A stretch of 63,092 nucleotides of DNA from Candidatus Methanimicrococcus labiotermitis (GTDB lineage Archaea; Halobacteriota; Methanosarcinia; Methanosarcinales; Methanosarcinaceae): the NCBI GenBank assembly GCA_009784005.1, contig WRCE01000007.1, positions 1 to 63,092 of the forward strand, given 5' to 3'. The notes under the pieces are model-generated. The model was not told the origin of the DNA. It saw nothing but the letters and a program-made list of their open reading frames with translations, and did not search any database. Positions 1 through 9,386 of the stretch are shown here, in pieces (positions within the stretch are counted from its first letter, which is position 1; each line of letters starts with the position of its first letter). A program made the translations under genes and the position numbers.

Positions 1-1
1 A

Positions 2-1234
2 GCCCGCGCCGAAGCCAAGATTTTGCTTCAGGTTCAGGAAAACATCCTGTCCCCGCGTTTCGGCGGTCCCATCGTCGGCGGTATCCACGACCACATTTCC
101 GGTATGTTCCTTTTGACAAGAAAGGATAACCCTGTCACCGGCCGCATTAACAAAGACGACGCGCTTGACTTGCTTCGTAAGACAGATATCCGTGAGCTTC
201 CCGCGCCGGCAGGCGTTGATGAAAACGGCGTTGAATTCTGGACCGGAAAACAGATTTTCAGTCAGATTCTGCCCGAAGGCCTCAACATCTCCTTCTCTTC
301 CAACGTCGGTACAAAAGACATGGAAGAGGACTTGAAGAATGACGCTTACGTCATTATTGAAAACGGCGAGCTGATTGCCGGAACGATTGACGAAACCGCG
401 ATGGGCGCTTTCAAAGCTCAGATTTTGGACACAATTATTAAAGAATACGGCACAACCCGCGGCGCGCAGTTCGTTGACGATGTCACGAAACTTGCCATCC
501 GCGCGGTGATGAGAACGGGCCTGTCTTTCGGTATTGCCGATGAAGACATCCCCGATGAAGCCAAGACTCAAATCAATATGGTTTTGACCGCCGCCGAATC
601 TGAAGTTCAAAAGCTTATTCAGGCTTACAAAGATGAAGAGCTTGAACCTCTCCCCGGCAGAACGCTGGATGAAACCATTGAAATGCGTATCATGCAAGAA
701 CTCGGCCGCGCCCGTGACAGATCCGGTAAAATTGCCGACGCGCACATGGGTCTTGAAAACCCCGCCGCGATGATGGCTCGCTCAGGCGCCAGAGGTTCGA
801 TTTTGAACATTACGCAGATGGCCGCTTGTGTCGGTCAGCAGGCCGTTCGTGGCGCTCGTATTAACAGAGGCTACCGCGGCCGCACACTGCCTCACTTTGA
901 ACGCGGCGATTTGGGCGCTGACGCGCACGGGTTCGTTAAATCCAGTTACAAGAGCGGGTTAAACCCGACGGAATATTTCTTCCACTCTATCGGCGGTCGT
1001 GAAGGTCTCGTCGACACGGCGGTTCGTACGTCTCAGTCCGGTTACCTCCAGCGCCGTTTGGTGAGCGCGCTTCAGGATTTGGAAGTTCAGCCCGACTATA
1101 CTGTTCGCGACACGCGCGGCGTGATTGTTCAGTTTATGTACGGCGAAGACGGCATTGACCCGACAAAGAGCGATTTCGCGAAACCCGCGGCAGTGCACAG
1201 GATTTTCAGAAACGTAACCGGAAGGGAGGTCTGA
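2..1234 (+). CDS. rpoA1: DNA-directed RNA polymerase subunit A' (C-terminal part, cut by window edge)
   Basis: This is the 3' portion of the archaeal RNA polymerase largest-subunit first half. The reading frame is open from the window start, so the true start lies outside. The first visible part ([18 protein letters not shown]) is the conserved stretch that follows the catalytic NADFDGD loop in A' subunits. The last 80 residues contain the bridge-helix block [18 protein letters not shown], the usual end of A' where the archaeal subunit is split. It ends two bases before rpoA2 begins, as in other archaeal rpo operons, so the two are co-transcribed. Identification is certain; only the N-terminal length is unknown. 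Confidence 0.97.
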   Translation, partial: ARAEAKILLQVQENILSPRFGGPIVGGIHDHISGMFLLTRKDNPVTGRINKDDALDLLRKTDIRELPAPAGVDENGVEFWTGKQIFSQILPEGLNISFSSNVGTKDMEEDLKNDAYVIIENGELIAGTIDETAMGAFKAQILDTIIKEYGTTRGAQFVDDVTKLAIRAVMRTGLSFGIADEDIPDEAKTQINMVLTAAESEVQKLIQAYKDEELEPLPGRTLDETIEMRIMQELGRARDRSGKIADAHMGLENPAAMMARSGARGSILNITQMAACVGQQAVRGARINRGYRGRTLPHFERGDLGADAHGFVKSSYKSGLNPTEYFFHSIGGREGLVDTAVRTSQSGYLQRRLVSALQDLEVQPDYTVRDTRGVIVQFMYGEDGIDPTKSDFAKPAAVHRIFRNVTGREV

Positions 1235-1236
1235 TT

Positions 1237-2727
1237 ATGGCGAAATTAAAAGAAGCGGAAATTAATGCAAAACTTCAGGATTTGCCGCTTCCCAAAAATA
1301 TTTTAAAAACAATGCATGACGACGCTCTTGCCGTCGGCGTGACTGAAAAGGAAATGAATGAAGTCATCGAACATGTGCTTTTCGGCTACAAGCGCTCTCA
1401 GATTGAACCGTGTGACGCGGCAGGCGTCGTCGCGGCGCAGTCTATCGGCGAGCCGGGTACGCAGATGACCATGAGAACTTTCCACTACGCCGGTGTGGCT
1501 GAAATCAACGTTACGCTGGGTTTGCCGCGTTTGATTGAAATTGTGGACGCCCGTAAGGTCCCGAGTACGCCGACGATGACGATTTTTCTGAAAAATGACC
1601 CTTGCGTTTCTGACGCGGACGGAAAAGCCGACTACGCTTTTGACCGTGATAAAGCGCAAGCTGTTGCCTGGGAAATTGAAGCGACGAAAATCGACCACAT
1701 CGCGTCTGTCGCAACCGACCTCGCTCAGATGAAAATCGTGATCAACGTCAATGAAAAGGCGATGAAGCGCAGAAACATGGTGTTCATGGAAATCGCCGAG
1801 AAATTCAAAGAGAAAATCCCTGACACAACCGTTGAAGTCAGTGAAGAAAATCTTCAGATTGATTTGACCCCCAAGGAACAGCGTTACAGAGACCTGCTTC
1901 AGCTGACCAAGAAGATCAACGACATCACCTTAAAAGGTATTGAAGACATCAAGCGTGTCGTTTTAAGAAAAGGCAGCGATATGGATGAATACGTTTTATA
2001 CACGGAAGGTTCCGCTTTAAAAGACGTGATCCCGATTCAGGGCATCGACATGACGCGAACGACCACGAACAATATCAGTGAAATCTTTTCCGTTTTGGGC
2101 ATTGAAGCCGCCAGAAACTCGATCATTTCGGAAGCGACAAGCACCTTGCGTGAACAGGGTTTGAACGTCGATATCCGTCATATCATGCTTGTGGCTGACT
2201 TAATGACCAGCGACGGCGAAGTGAAGCAGATCGGCCGTCACGGTATTTCCGGCGAAAAGGCCAGTGTCTTTGCAAGGGCCGCCTTTGAGGTCACCGTGAA
2301 TCACCTGCTGGATGCAGGCATGCGCGGCAACATTGATGAGCTTCAGGGCGTCACCGAAAACGTCATCGTCGGCCAGCCGATTAAGATGGGTACCGGCGAC
2401 ATCCGTTTGGTTGCAAAGAAGGTTGACCCGAATGACCCGAAGTTAGTCAAACCGATTGAAGAAAAGAAATCCAGAACCCGTTCCCAAAAGAACGCCGCCG
2501 ACAAAGCGGAACTCGGAAACATCTTTTCGTCCGGCGAAGCTCGAAACGAAAAGTGTGCCGTCTCCGGCGCAACGGACGCGGAAGAGGATGATATCCAAAA
2601 GGATGGAATCCAAAACAATGAAAATTTAATGAATGAAGACGAGCTGATTTTGGAAGAGACTTCCGAGGAAGCCCCGAAAAAGAGAAGAGGAAGACCGCCG
2701 AAAGTGAAGGCGGAAGATGAAGAGTGA
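1237..2727 (+). CDS. rpoA2: DNA-directed RNA polymerase subunit A'' with AT-hook-like C-terminal tail
   Basis: This is the second half of the archaeal RNA polymerase largest subunit. The trigger-loop block [19 protein letters not shown] lies near residues 70-90, and the conserved C-terminal core ends near residue 400 ([14 protein letters not shown]). At 496 residues it is longer than the roughly 380-400 usual for A''. The extra 90 or so residues form a charged tail: a basic stretch ([10 protein letters not shown]), an acidic Asn/Glu-rich stretch, then KKRRGRPPK, which matches the AT-hook consensus (GRP core flanked by basic residues), and a final acidic run. The tail's role is unknown; extra DNA contact is an inference. 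The archaeal neighbours normally found downstream (rpl30e, nusA, rps12) are absent, and a terminator-like hairpin overlaps the stop codon. Confidence 0.96.
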   Translation: MAKLKEAEINAKLQDLPLPKNILKTMHDDALAVGVTEKEMNEVIEHVLFGYKRSQIEPCDAAGVVAAQSIGEPGTQMTMRTFHYAGVAEINVTLGLPRLIEIVDARKVPSTPTMTIFLKNDPCVSDADGKADYAFDRDKAQAVAWEIEATKIDHIASVATDLAQMKIVINVNEKAMKRRNMVFMEIAEKFKEKIPDTTVEVSEENLQIDLTPKEQRYRDLLQLTKKINDITLKGIEDIKRVVLRKGSDMDEYVLYTEGSALKDVIPIQGIDMTRTTTNNISEIFSVLGIEAARNSIISEATSTLREQGLNVDIRHIMLVADLMTSDGEVKQIGRHGISGEKASVFARAAFEVTVNHLLDAGMRGNIDELQGVTENVIVGQPIKMGTGDIRLVAKKVDPNDPKLVKPIEEKKSRTRSQKNAADKAELGNIFSSGEARNEKCAVSGATDAEEDDIQKDGIQNNENLMNEDELILEETSEEAPKKRRGRPPKVKAEDEE

Positions 2728-2760
2728 TGAACTCTTCATTCATTTCTTTTGTTTTTTTAA
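2717..2760 (+). terminator. Hairpin straddling the rpoA2 stop codon, followed by T-rich tract
   Basis: A 9-bp perfect inverted repeat (ATGAAGAGT / ACTCTTCAT, 2717-2725 and 2731-2739) contains the start of the TGA stop codon. T-rich DNA follows (runs of T to about 2810). It looks like the end of the RNA polymerase operon. Confidence 0.6.
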
Positions 2761-2847
2761 TTTTTCAGTTTTCTTTCGTTTTTTTTCAATTTTCTTTCAT
2801 TTTGTTCGTATTGACTATTTCAATCACTATTTTAATCACGATCTCAA

Positions 2848-2991
2848 TCACTCATCTTCCAATATGGAAGATACCGCTTCTTCAGCCGTCTTAAATGGGC
2901 CGTGCAGATTGCGGTAGCGTCTTGTGTCCTCAATAGCCTCTAATAAATCGGATTTTGGTTTGTCGTTAGGACGAGTTTGTATTGTAGCCAT
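2848..2991 (-). CDS. Miniature RelB/DinJ-family antitoxin-like protein (47 aa)
   Basis: A short minus-strand ORF starts at ATG 2991, with AGAGG seven bases upstream as ribosome binding site. It begins MATIQTRPND and continues LLEAIEDTRRYRNLHGPF, then KTAEEAVSSILEDE. The C-terminal half matches the tail of RelB/DinJ antitoxins, where a helix is followed by GPF and an EEA/EEM helix. The usual central ribbon-helix-helix region between the N-terminal MATI strand and this tail is missing, so the protein is about half the normal length. No toxin ORF lies beside it. It may be a shortened orphan antitoxin or the product of an internal deletion. The family call rests on motif likeness only. Confidence 0.55.
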   Translation of the reverse strand: MATIQTRPNDKPKSDLLEAIEDTRRYRNLHGPFKTAEEAVSSILEDE

Positions 2992-3519
2992 CGTTTGCCT
3001 CTGATTGTTGATAATGTATTACTGTTATGGTATGGATACATAACTTTTGTCAAACGGTACCCTCGTTTTTGGAATGTGCAAAATTTGCACATTGCTTTTT
3101 TTCCAAGCTCCTCCTCTTCAAAAACGTCATGTATCTACTTCGTGATAACCGTTTTTTCATCAAACTTATTTCTCTCATCGGTGGTGAGAGTTTTTTTGTG
3201 CCGTCCTTCTTTCAATTAACGGCAGTTATTCGAAAATTTCGAATAACTGATGCATTTTCGCACCGCTGGCACGAGTTTTCTTGTGCCTCCTTCTCTCAAT
3301 TAACGGCAGTTATCCGAAAAATTCGGATAACTGAAGCATCCCGTTTTACCGCGTTTGCGGGAGCAACGCGTATAATTATCCATTATTTATCACTTTTTTG
3401 TAAATAAATCAGTACAAATCAGACAAAATTGTAAATCAAAGTCACTGAATCAGGCACTGAATTAAATACCTTCATTCATATTCAGTACTCATTATTATGA
3501 ACGCATTTGAGGTTGTTTT
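2992..3519. other. AT-rich intergenic region between antitoxin ORF and kae1-bud32
   Basis: I see no convincing protein or RNA gene. The region holds two diverged copies of a ~68-nt direct repeat with covarying dyads (listed separately), then AT-rich DNA up to the GTG start of kae1-bud32, which must contain that gene's promoter. Candidate TATA-like stretches lie around 3370-3400. Confidence 0.5.
3188..3339. repeat. Two diverged ~68-nt direct repeats, each with a 27-nt covarying dyad
   Basis: Copy 1 spans 3188-3255 and copy 2 spans 3273-3339. Each holds a palindrome (3223-3249 and 3307-3333) beginning CAGTTAT and ending ATAACTG. Between the copies a T-to-C change in the left arm is matched by an A-to-G change in the right arm (TTCGAAA..TTTCGAA versus TCCGAAA..TTCGGA), so pairing is preserved. 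This suggests selection on a hairpin or on a two-fold protein site. Confidence 0.7.
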
Positions 3520-5268
3520 GTGACGATTGTTCTCGGTATTGAAGGAACCGCGTGGAATTTGAGCGCGGCGATTGTGGATGAAAAAGATGTCATCACGGAA
3601 GTGACGCGTACTTATAAGCCGGCAGCCGGCGGTATTCACCCGCGCGAAGCGGCGCAGCATCACGCGGCTCATATCGGTGAAGTGATTGCCGGCGTTTTGG
3701 CGGATTTTGAAGAGAAAGGGTATTCTAAAGAGGATATTGACGCTGTCGCTTTTTCACAGGGGCCGGGGTTGGGACCGTGTCTTCGGATTGTCGGGACGGC
3801 GGCGCGTATGGTTTCATTGACGCTTGGAAAACCGCTGGTCGGCGTGAATCACTGTATTGCGCACATTGAAGTCGGGATTTGGAAAACGGATGTTGTGGAT
3901 CCGATTACGCTTTATGTCAGCGGCGCGAACTCACAAGTGCTCGCGTATCAGGAAACTGAACCCGGAATCGGCGCTTATCGAATCTTTGGCGAGACGCTTG
4001 ATATCGGTCTTGGCAATGCTTTGGATAAATTTGCCCGCTCGGCGGGACTGACGCACCCGGGCGGTCCTTTGGTTGAGAAGCATGCAAAGGAAGCAACCGG
4101 ATACATTGACCTGCCTTACACTGTCAAAGGCATGGATTTCTTTTTCTCGGGATTGTCAACGGCGGCAACCCGCATTTTAAACGAAAGCAAAGATGCCGCG
4201 GGAAATTTCGATGACGCATTTTTGGCAAACATTTGTTACTCTTTTCAAGAGGCCGCCTTTGCAATGTCGGTTGAAGTCACGGAGCGGGCGCTCGCGCACA
4301 CCGGCAAAAACGAAGTGCTTCTGGCCGGCGGTGTCGGCGCCAACAGCAGAATCCGGGAAATGTTGGATCAAATGTGCAAAGACCGCGGCGCGAAATTTTA
4401 TGTCCCCGAAAAAAGGTTTATGGGGGACAACGGCGCCATGATTGCTTACACCGGCTTATTGATGTTTAAGGCCGGCGATATCCTGACAATCGAGAATTCG
4501 GTCGTTGACTCCGGATTCCGCCCCGATGAAGTGACGGTGACATGGAAAGAACCCGCCAACCTTTCAAGAGGAGAGGAAATCAAGAAAATGCAAAACGGCG
4601 CCGAAGCCGTTGTCCGCCTCGAGCCGAAAATGTACGGTTATGAAACGGAAGAAAGCGCATCGGGGTCTGATTCGGGATCGGACTCGAACGCGGGATCGGA
4701 CTCCGAATCGGGGCCGGAATACATGATTGTGAAAGAGCGGATCCAAAAGAACTATCGTCTCCCTCAAATCGACGCGAAGATTCGCAAAGAACGAACGAAA
4801 ACGGAAGTCAGGATGATGACGGAAGCCCGCCGCTGCGGCATTATGACGCCGGTCATTTACGGCGTTGACGAATTCGCCATCAAAATGGAACATATCAAAG
4901 GCCTCCCGTTGAAATTCGCGATTGACGACAACGAGGGTTTGGCGGGGACCGCCGGCGAAATAATCGGCAGGCTCCACAACCGCGACATCATTCATGGTGA
5001 CCTGACAACGTCCAACATGATTTACACCGATGACGGAAAATTGTGCCTCATCGACTTCGGCTTATCATTTTCGGATAAAAGTGTCGAATCAAAAGGCGTA
5101 GACATCCACGTTTTATTCCAAACCTTAGACAGTTCCCACAAAAATCCGGAAAAATTAAAAGAACTGTTCGCCGTTGGCTACCGAAAAGAATACGGCGGCG
5201 CGGATGTTATTTTGAAGCGCGCGGAAGAAATCAAACAACGCGCCCGGTATTTGGAAGGGAAACCCTGA
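3520..5268 (+). CDS. Kae1-Bud32 fusion (tRNA t6A threonylcarbamoyltransferase and KEOPS kinase/ATPase)
   Basis: This is the bifunctional KEOPS subunit that transfers the threonylcarbamoyl group to A37 of ANN-decoding tRNAs. Residues 1-325 are the Kae1 ASKHA-fold domain: N-terminal VLGIEGTAWN, the metal-binding HIEVG block after NHCIA, and GGVGANSRIREML. A Ser/Asp/Gly linker (residues 380-405) joins it to a Bud32 kinase domain with HGDLTTSNM and the metal-binding IDFG. The fusion is known from methanosarcinal and other euryarchaea. Start: GTG at 3520 with GAGGT about six bases upstream gives the canonical MTIVLGIEGTA N-terminus. The pathway partner TsaC is encoded at 51888 in this window. A 33-bp tandem array begins at the stop codon. 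Confidence 0.95.
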   Translation: MTIVLGIEGTAWNLSAAIVDEKDVITEVTRTYKPAAGGIHPREAAQHHAAHIGEVIAGVLADFEEKGYSKEDIDAVAFSQGPGLGPCLRIVGTAARMVSLTLGKPLVGVNHCIAHIEVGIWKTDVVDPITLYVSGANSQVLAYQETEPGIGAYRIFGETLDIGLGNALDKFARSAGLTHPGGPLVEKHAKEATGYIDLPYTVKGMDFFFSGLSTAATRILNESKDAAGNFDDAFLANICYSFQEAAFAMSVEVTERALAHTGKNEVLLAGGVGANSRIREMLDQMCKDRGAKFYVPEKRFMGDNGAMIAYTGLLMFKAGDILTIENSVVDSGFRPDEVTVTWKEPANLSRGEEIKKMQNGAEAVVRLEPKMYGYETEESASGSDSGSDSNAGSDSESGPEYMIVKERIQKNYRLPQIDAKIRKERTKTEVRMMTEARRCGIMTPVIYGVDEFAIKMEHIKGLPLKFAIDDNEGLAGTAGEIIGRLHNRDIIHGDLTTSNMIYTDDGKLCLIDFGLSFSDKSVESKGVDIHVLFQTLDSSHKNPEKLKELFAVGYRKEYGGADVILKRAEEIKQRARYLEGKP

Positions 5269-5425
5269 CGAAAAAGGCAACCGTATACGAAAGAAACATA
5301 ACGGAAAGGGCAGCCGTAAACGAAAGAAACATAACAAAAAAGGCAGCCGTAAACGAAAGAAACATAACAAAAAAGGCAGCCGTAAACGAAAGAAACATAA
5401 CGAAAAGGGCAACCGTAAACGAAAA
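5268..5425. repeat. 33-bp tandem array, about 4.8 copies
   Basis: The unit begins CGTAAACGAAAGAAACATAA and is nearly perfect in four full copies (5282-5413), with partial copies at both ends. It fills the whole gap between kae1-bud32 and the next gene. Because 33 is a multiple of three, the array is open in frame with the downstream gene (R/K/H-rich), but that frame has no start codon and a good SD (AGAGGA) follows the array, so I treat it as non-coding. Confidence 0.9.
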
Positions 5426-5446
5426 AACACGACAGAGGAACAAGAA

Positions 5447-6010
5447 ATGAATCCCGCTTTTGAAAAAATTGTTTTTGTCACCGGCAACGCCGGCAAATTT
5501 TCTGAAATTCAAGCGATACTGGCATCTTTCGGGGTTGAGGCCATTCAAAACAAAGGCGATTATCCCGAAATTCAGGCGGACGATTTAGAGCCGATTGCCG
5601 CGTATTCAGCGAAAGCGGCGGCGGATGACTTGGGTGTTCCTGTTATGGTTGACGATTCCGGTATTTTCATTCAAGCGCTCAACGGGTTCCCCGGCCCTTA
5701 TTCTCGTTTTATTGAAGACCGGCTCGGAAATCCACGCGTTTTGCTGTTAATGAAAAACGAAACGAATCGTGACGCTTATTTTAAAACCGTGATTGCCTTT
5801 TGTGAGCCGAGAAAGGAGCCGCTGACATTTTCGGGAACCGTGGAAGGCAAGATTGCCTTTGAAGAGCGCGGCGACGGCGGTTTTGGTTTTGACCCGATTT
5901 TTGATTACAACGGGCAGACGTTCGGCGAACTCGGCGCCGAATTTAAAAATACGGTTTCACACAGGCGGCGCGCGCTTGACAAATTTATTGAATGGATGGA
6001 AAAACAATAA
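5447..6010 (+). CDS. XTP/dITP diphosphatase (RdgB/HAM1 family)
   Basis: This is a house-cleaning nucleotide pyrophosphatase that hydrolyses dITP, XTP and similar purine triphosphates to monophosphates. The signature TGNAGKFSEIQAIL near the N-terminus is the family's substrate-binding TGNxxKxxE motif. VMVDDSGIFIQALNGFPGPY carries the catalytic Asp pair, and GFGFDPIF lies near the C-terminus. At 187 residues it has the usual length. The ATG at 5447 has AGAGGA a few bases upstream. It follows kae1-bud32 on the same strand with the 33-bp array between; in several archaea the two genes are neighbours, so co-transcription is likely. No oddities within the protein. Confidence 0.93.
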   Translation: MNPAFEKIVFVTGNAGKFSEIQAILASFGVEAIQNKGDYPEIQADDLEPIAAYSAKAAADDLGVPVMVDDSGIFIQALNGFPGPYSRFIEDRLGNPRVLLLMKNETNRDAYFKTVIAFCEPRKEPLTFSGTVEGKIAFEERGDGGFGFDPIFDYNGQTFGELGAEFKNTVSHRRRALDKFIEWMEKQ

Positions 6011-6173
6011 GAAATCCTTTTTTTCTTTTCGGCGGCCGTTTTCAAAAGATGAATAATTGAAAGAGCGGGCTTAGCTGATAGCGATATATGTTGATCGTGA
6101 GACAAAGCGGGCTTCATTAAAACGACGTATTAAAATATATTTTAAAAAGATTGTTTTCCACTATATACTTTTT

Positions 6174-6199
6174 ATCTGTCATGATTTTTGATGACAGAT
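6174..6199. promoter_or_regulatory. Perfect 9-bp dyad downstream of a TATA-like box
   Basis: ATCTGTCAT (6174-6182) and ATGACAGAT (6191-6199) form a perfect inverted repeat. A TATA-like stretch (CTATATACTT, about 6161-6170) lies just upstream, so the dyad would sit near a transcription start. It could be an operator or a hairpin at the head of a leader. Function is inferred. Confidence 0.4.
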
Positions 6200-6326
6200 G
6201 TTGAAAGCGGAGCCTGCAAATATCAGTCTGAAAGCAGGAAGTGGAGCGATTATTTCATCAATTTCCGACAACTGTATTTATTTTGCTCCTCCGATTGTTT
6301 TCAATTGTTTTCAATTGTTTGAATCA

Positions 6327-6338
6327 GTTATTAATAAC
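6327..6338 (+). promoter_or_regulatory. Palindrome overlapping the likely TATA box of the RHH gene
   Basis: GTTATTAATAAC is a perfect 12-bp palindrome. The ATG at 6362 lies 24 nt downstream of its end, the distance expected for a TATA box driving a leaderless transcript. No Shine-Dalgarno precedes that ATG. RHH proteins bind short palindromes, so autoregulation is plausible but unproven. Confidence 0.4.
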
Positions 6339-6361
6339 TTCTATTGGATGTTAAAAGACCA

Positions 6362-6631
6362 ATGGCAAAAGATTACGTTCGCAAAAAACCTATCGTCAGC
6401 GGTACAATCAGTCCGATTCACAAAAAGAAGATTGACCAGTTGGTTGAGAACGGTGAGTTTGCCAGCGTTTCAGACTTTCTCGGTCAAGCCGTCAATGATT
6501 TCTTGAAAAAGTTTGAACCGCTGTCAAATGAAAATCCGCAAAGCAAATTGACAAACGCCGATTTGAATTTGATTAAAAAAGTTATCCGTGAGCAAATAGA
6601 AGAAATGTTTTTTGATCAGAATACGAAATGA
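6362..6631 (+). CDS. Ribbon-helix-helix (CopG-like) DNA-binding protein
   Basis: This is a small protein of 89 residues. It opens MAKDYVRKKPIVSGTISPIHK; the strand VSGTIS, a first helix KKIDQLVENGEF and a second helix SVSDFLGQAVNDFLKKF give the strand-helix-helix pattern of RHH regulators. A charged helix (residues 55-85) follows and may mediate oligomerisation or partner contact. An in-frame ATG at 6344 exists, but neither start has an SD; the one at 6362 fits a leaderless transcript from the TATA-like palindrome at 6327. No cognate toxin is adjacent, so it may be a free-standing regulator rather than an antitoxin. Confidence 0.75.
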   Translation: MAKDYVRKKPIVSGTISPIHKKKIDQLVENGEFASVSDFLGQAVNDFLKKFEPLSNENPQSKLTNADLNLIKKVIREQIEEMFFDQNTK

Positions 6632-6943
6632 ATTTGATCGGAACAAAACAGATTTGTTCAAAATAACTGAACATTTTTTAATTTTTGATCTGTTTTTAAA
6701 TCTGTTTTTAACATTCATTCAACCGTTGCCGCTTGCTTTTAGAAACCGGATAGGTATACTTAAATAGGTACAAACGTTTAGTCTTATTTCTCAATGATTG
6801 AGTTGTAACTTTATCGTCTTATTATTGTCTCTATTGTCTCAGATTTATTTTGAATTACCCAACATTTTTTCAATTTGTTTTAAACTCTTTGTTTTTGGTT
6901 TTATTGTTTGCAAAAGACTTTTTTAAAAATATGAGGAATCCTT
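6632..6943. other. AT-rich intergenic region, terminator-like T tracts and purD promoter
   Basis: No gene is visible. The first half is T-rich with several TTTTT runs and probably ends the RHH transcript. A near-duplicated stretch around 6750-6770 (TAGGTATACTTAAATAGGTAC) resembles a BRE/TATA region. The purD SD (GAGGAAT) lies just before 6944. Confidence 0.4.
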
Positions 6944-8326
6944 ATGAAGATATTATTAGTCGGCGGCGGCGGCCGTGAGCACGCGGTTGCGGCGGCAATT
7001 AAGAGAAGCCCGCAACACCCTCTTCTGTATACGGCGATGTCAAAGAAAAATCCGGGAATCGCCGCCCTTTCCGAAGAGGTTTTTATCTGTGATGAAAAAG
7101 ACGCCGGAGCAATTGCTTCCTTTGCGAAAGAAAAAGGAATTGACATGGCTTTCGTCGGCCCCGAGGCGCCTCTCTCGGCAGGCGTTTCCGACGCTTTGTG
7201 GGCGGCAGGCGTTCCCACAGTCGGCCCGACAAAGAATTGCGCCAAAATCGAAACCGACAAAGCGTGGGCGCGTAAATTTATTGAAAAACACGGCATCGAA
7301 GGCAATCCGAAATACGGCGTTTTTACAGATTATGAACCGGCAGCGGCCTTTATTGACGAACTTTCAGACGTTGCGGTTAAGCCTGCCGGCCTGACCGGCG
7401 GAAAAGGCGTCAAAGTGATGGGTGACCAGCTGCCCGATATCGCCGCCGCGAAAGAATATACAAAAGAAGTTCTCAAAGGCGACAGCGTCGTCATTGAGGA
7501 AAGATTTATCGGCGAAGAATTCACGCTTCAGGCGCTTGTTGACGGGAAACATCTGGCTTTCTGCCCGACGGTTCAGGACCACAAAAGAGCTTACGAAGGC
7601 GACCTTGGCCCAAACACCGGCGGCATGGGCGCTTACACAAACGCGGGCGCGTTGCTGCCGTTCATCCAACCCGATGAATACGAAAAGGCCAAACAGATCA
7701 TGCAGGCAACCGTTTCCGCTTTCCCGCGCGAGACCGGCGCCGAATTCAAAGGAATCCTTTACGGACAATTCATCTTAACCAAAAACGGCCCGAAATTAAT
7801 CGAATACAACGCCCGCTTCGGCGACCCTGAAGCCATGAACGTCCTGTCCCTTTTGGAATCCGACATGGCCGCCGTGATGAAAGCAATCGTTACCGGCACG
7901 CTGGATCAAATGACAATTGAATTTTCAAAGAAGGCGACGGTATGCAAATACGCCGTCCCCGCCGGCTATCCCGACAATCCCAAAAAGGATGCCGAAATAC
8001 AGGTCATCGGCGGCGCAGGCAACACCGGCAGCACCGGCGGCGCAGGCAACACCGGCAGCATCGGCAGTGTATTAAAAGGACCGAGCGCCGACTTGATTAT
8101 TTATTATTCCAGCGTTTACGAAAAAGACGGGATAATTTACACAACCAATTCGCGTTCCATCGGCGTCGTGGGGTTGGCATCGTCAATCGAAGAGGCGGAA
8201 AAAATTTCTCAGGACGCTTTGGATAAAGTCATCACAGGCGATCTCTTTTTCAGAAGAGATATCGGGACGCCGGCTCTTGTCCAAAAACGAATTGATCATA
8301 TGAATGAATTACGCGGCCAAAAATGA
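6944..8326 (+). CDS. purD: Phosphoribosylamine-glycine ligase (GAR synthetase)
   Basis: This ATP-grasp enzyme performs the second step of purine synthesis, joining glycine to 5-phosphoribosylamine. The N-terminus [20 protein letters not shown], the block [13 protein letters not shown] and the ATP-grasp segment [15 protein letters not shown] are diagnostic. The start has GAGGAAT a few bases upstream. At 460 residues it is about 30 longer than usual, because a Gly/Ala/Thr/Asn repeat (about residues 360-380, built from [10 protein letters not shown] units) interrupts the C-terminal domain just before the conserved SSVYE segment. The insert is in frame and encoded by a short tandem DNA repeat at about 8008-8062. 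It probably forms a surface loop and should not destroy activity. Confidence 0.95.
   Translation: MKILLVGGGGREHAVAAAIKRSPQHPLLYTAMSKKNPGIAALSEEVFICDEKDAGAIASFAKEKGIDMAFVGPEAPLSAGVSDALWAAGVPTVGPTKNCAKIETDKAWARKFIEKHGIEGNPKYGVFTDYEPAAAFIDELSDVAVKPAGLTGGKGVKVMGDQLPDIAAAKEYTKEVLKGDSVVIEERFIGEEFTLQALVDGKHLAFCPTVQDHKRAYEGDLGPNTGGMGAYTNAGALLPFIQPDEYEKAKQIMQATVSAFPRETGAEFKGILYGQFILTKNGPKLIEYNARFGDPEAMNVLSLLESDMAAVMKAIVTGTLDQMTIEFSKKATVCKYAVPAGYPDNPKKDAEIQVIGGAGNTGSTGGAGNTGSIGSVLKGPSADLIIYYSSVYEKDGIIYTTNSRSIGVVGLASSIEEAEKISQDALDKVITGDLFFRRDIGTPALVQKRIDHMNELRGQK
8008..8062 (+). repeat. In-frame Gly-rich tandem repeat inside purD
   Basis: GGCGGCGCAGGCAACACCGG-type units are repeated about twice with shorter sub-repeats. 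They encode a Gly/Ala/Asn/Thr/Ser loop and keep the purD frame. Confidence 0.8.
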
Positions 8327-8419
8327 AAAAGGAAGCAGAAACAAAAACGGCACAAATTTATTGTTTACAACCATTTTACGTTTAACAAGGATTCGCTTTA
8401 GATAAAACAGGTGATAAAA

Positions 8420-9346
8420 ATGAAAAATTTACTCTCAATGACGGACCTGTCTTTGGAAGATATTTACGGCATTTTGGATCTGGCGGAAGAAATTAAAGAA
8501 AAAAGAAGCCAGGGCAAAGTCATCGACCATTTAAGAAATAAGAGTTTGGGCATGATTTTTGAAAAATCATCGACGCGCACGCGCGTTTCGTTTGAAGTCG
8601 GCATGAAAGATTTGGGCGGTCATGTCATTTACTTAAACCCCAACGACCTCCAGCTCGGCCGCGGTGAAACCATCGAAGATACCGCCAAAGTCCTTTCGCG
8701 CTATCTCAGCGGCATAGCGGCCCGTGTTTATTCTCACGACACGCTGATCAAACTGGCCGACAACGCGACCGTTCCCGTCATCAACGCCTTATCCAACAAG
8801 GAACACCCGTGTCAGGTTTTGGCCGACCTTATGACGATCAAAGAGTACAAAAACAGGCTTTGCAGCATGAAATTCGTATGGGTCGGCGACGGCAACAACG
8901 TCTGCAACTCCGTCATGATCGCTTGCGCCATTGTCGGTATGGAAATGGTTGTCGCCTGTCCGAAAGGCTACGAACCCGCCGAAGAATATGTCGCCAAAGC
9001 CAAAGCGCTCGGCGGCGTTATCAAAATCACGAACGACCCGCTCCAAGCTTCGGAAAATGCCGACATCCTGTACACCGACGTCTGGGTGTCTATGGGCAAT
9101 GAAAGTGAAGCGGAGCAGCGCCGGAAGGATTTCAGCGGCTTCCAAATCAACGAAGAATTAATCGCCGTTTCCAAGCCCGACGTTATCGTCATGCACTGCC
9201 TTCCTGCTCACCGCGGATTTGAAATATCCGCCGGCGCCATCGACGGCCCGCATTCCGTTGTGTTCGATCAGGCAGAAAACAGATTGCACGTCCAAAAAGC
9301 CGTTCTCTTAAAATTAATGATTTTAGACGATTCGTCAGAATCTTAA
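8420..9346 (+). CDS. argF: Ornithine carbamoyltransferase
   Basis: This enzyme forms citrulline from ornithine and carbamoyl phosphate in arginine synthesis. The motifs are [10 protein letters not shown] (carbamoyl-phosphate binding), [11 protein letters not shown] and HCLPAHRG (ornithine/catalytic Cys). These, with DVWVSMGNE, separate it from aspartate transcarbamoylase. At 308 residues it has normal length. A GTG at 8411 is in frame, but it lies inside the perfect Shine-Dalgarno AGGTGAT (8409-8415), which is ideally spaced for ATG 8420, so I take 8420. A strong hairpin terminator follows at 9387. The gene stands alone, about 80 bases after purD on the same strand. Confidence 0.95.
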   Translation: MKNLLSMTDLSLEDIYGILDLAEEIKEKRSQGKVIDHLRNKSLGMIFEKSSTRTRVSFEVGMKDLGGHVIYLNPNDLQLGRGETIEDTAKVLSRYLSGIAARVYSHDTLIKLADNATVPVINALSNKEHPCQVLADLMTIKEYKNRLCSMKFVWVGDGNNVCNSVMIACAIVGMEMVVACPKGYEPAEEYVAKAKALGGVIKITNDPLQASENADILYTDVWVSMGNESEAEQRRKDFSGFQINEELIAVSKPDVIVMHCLPAHRGFEISAGAIDGPHSVVFDQAENRLHVQKAVLLKLMILDDSSES

Positions 9347-9386
9347 AAATAGAAGTTAAAAACATAATAAAAAAAACTTAAAAATA

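Noticed and set aside
5267..5446. N-terminal extension of the XTP pyrophosphatase through the 33-bp array
   Set aside because: The frame is open, but it has no start codon and a good SD sits right before ATG 5447, where the family begins.
8008..8062. Intein or frameshift in purD
   Set aside because: The insert is only about 20 residues, in frame, and lacks splice motifs.
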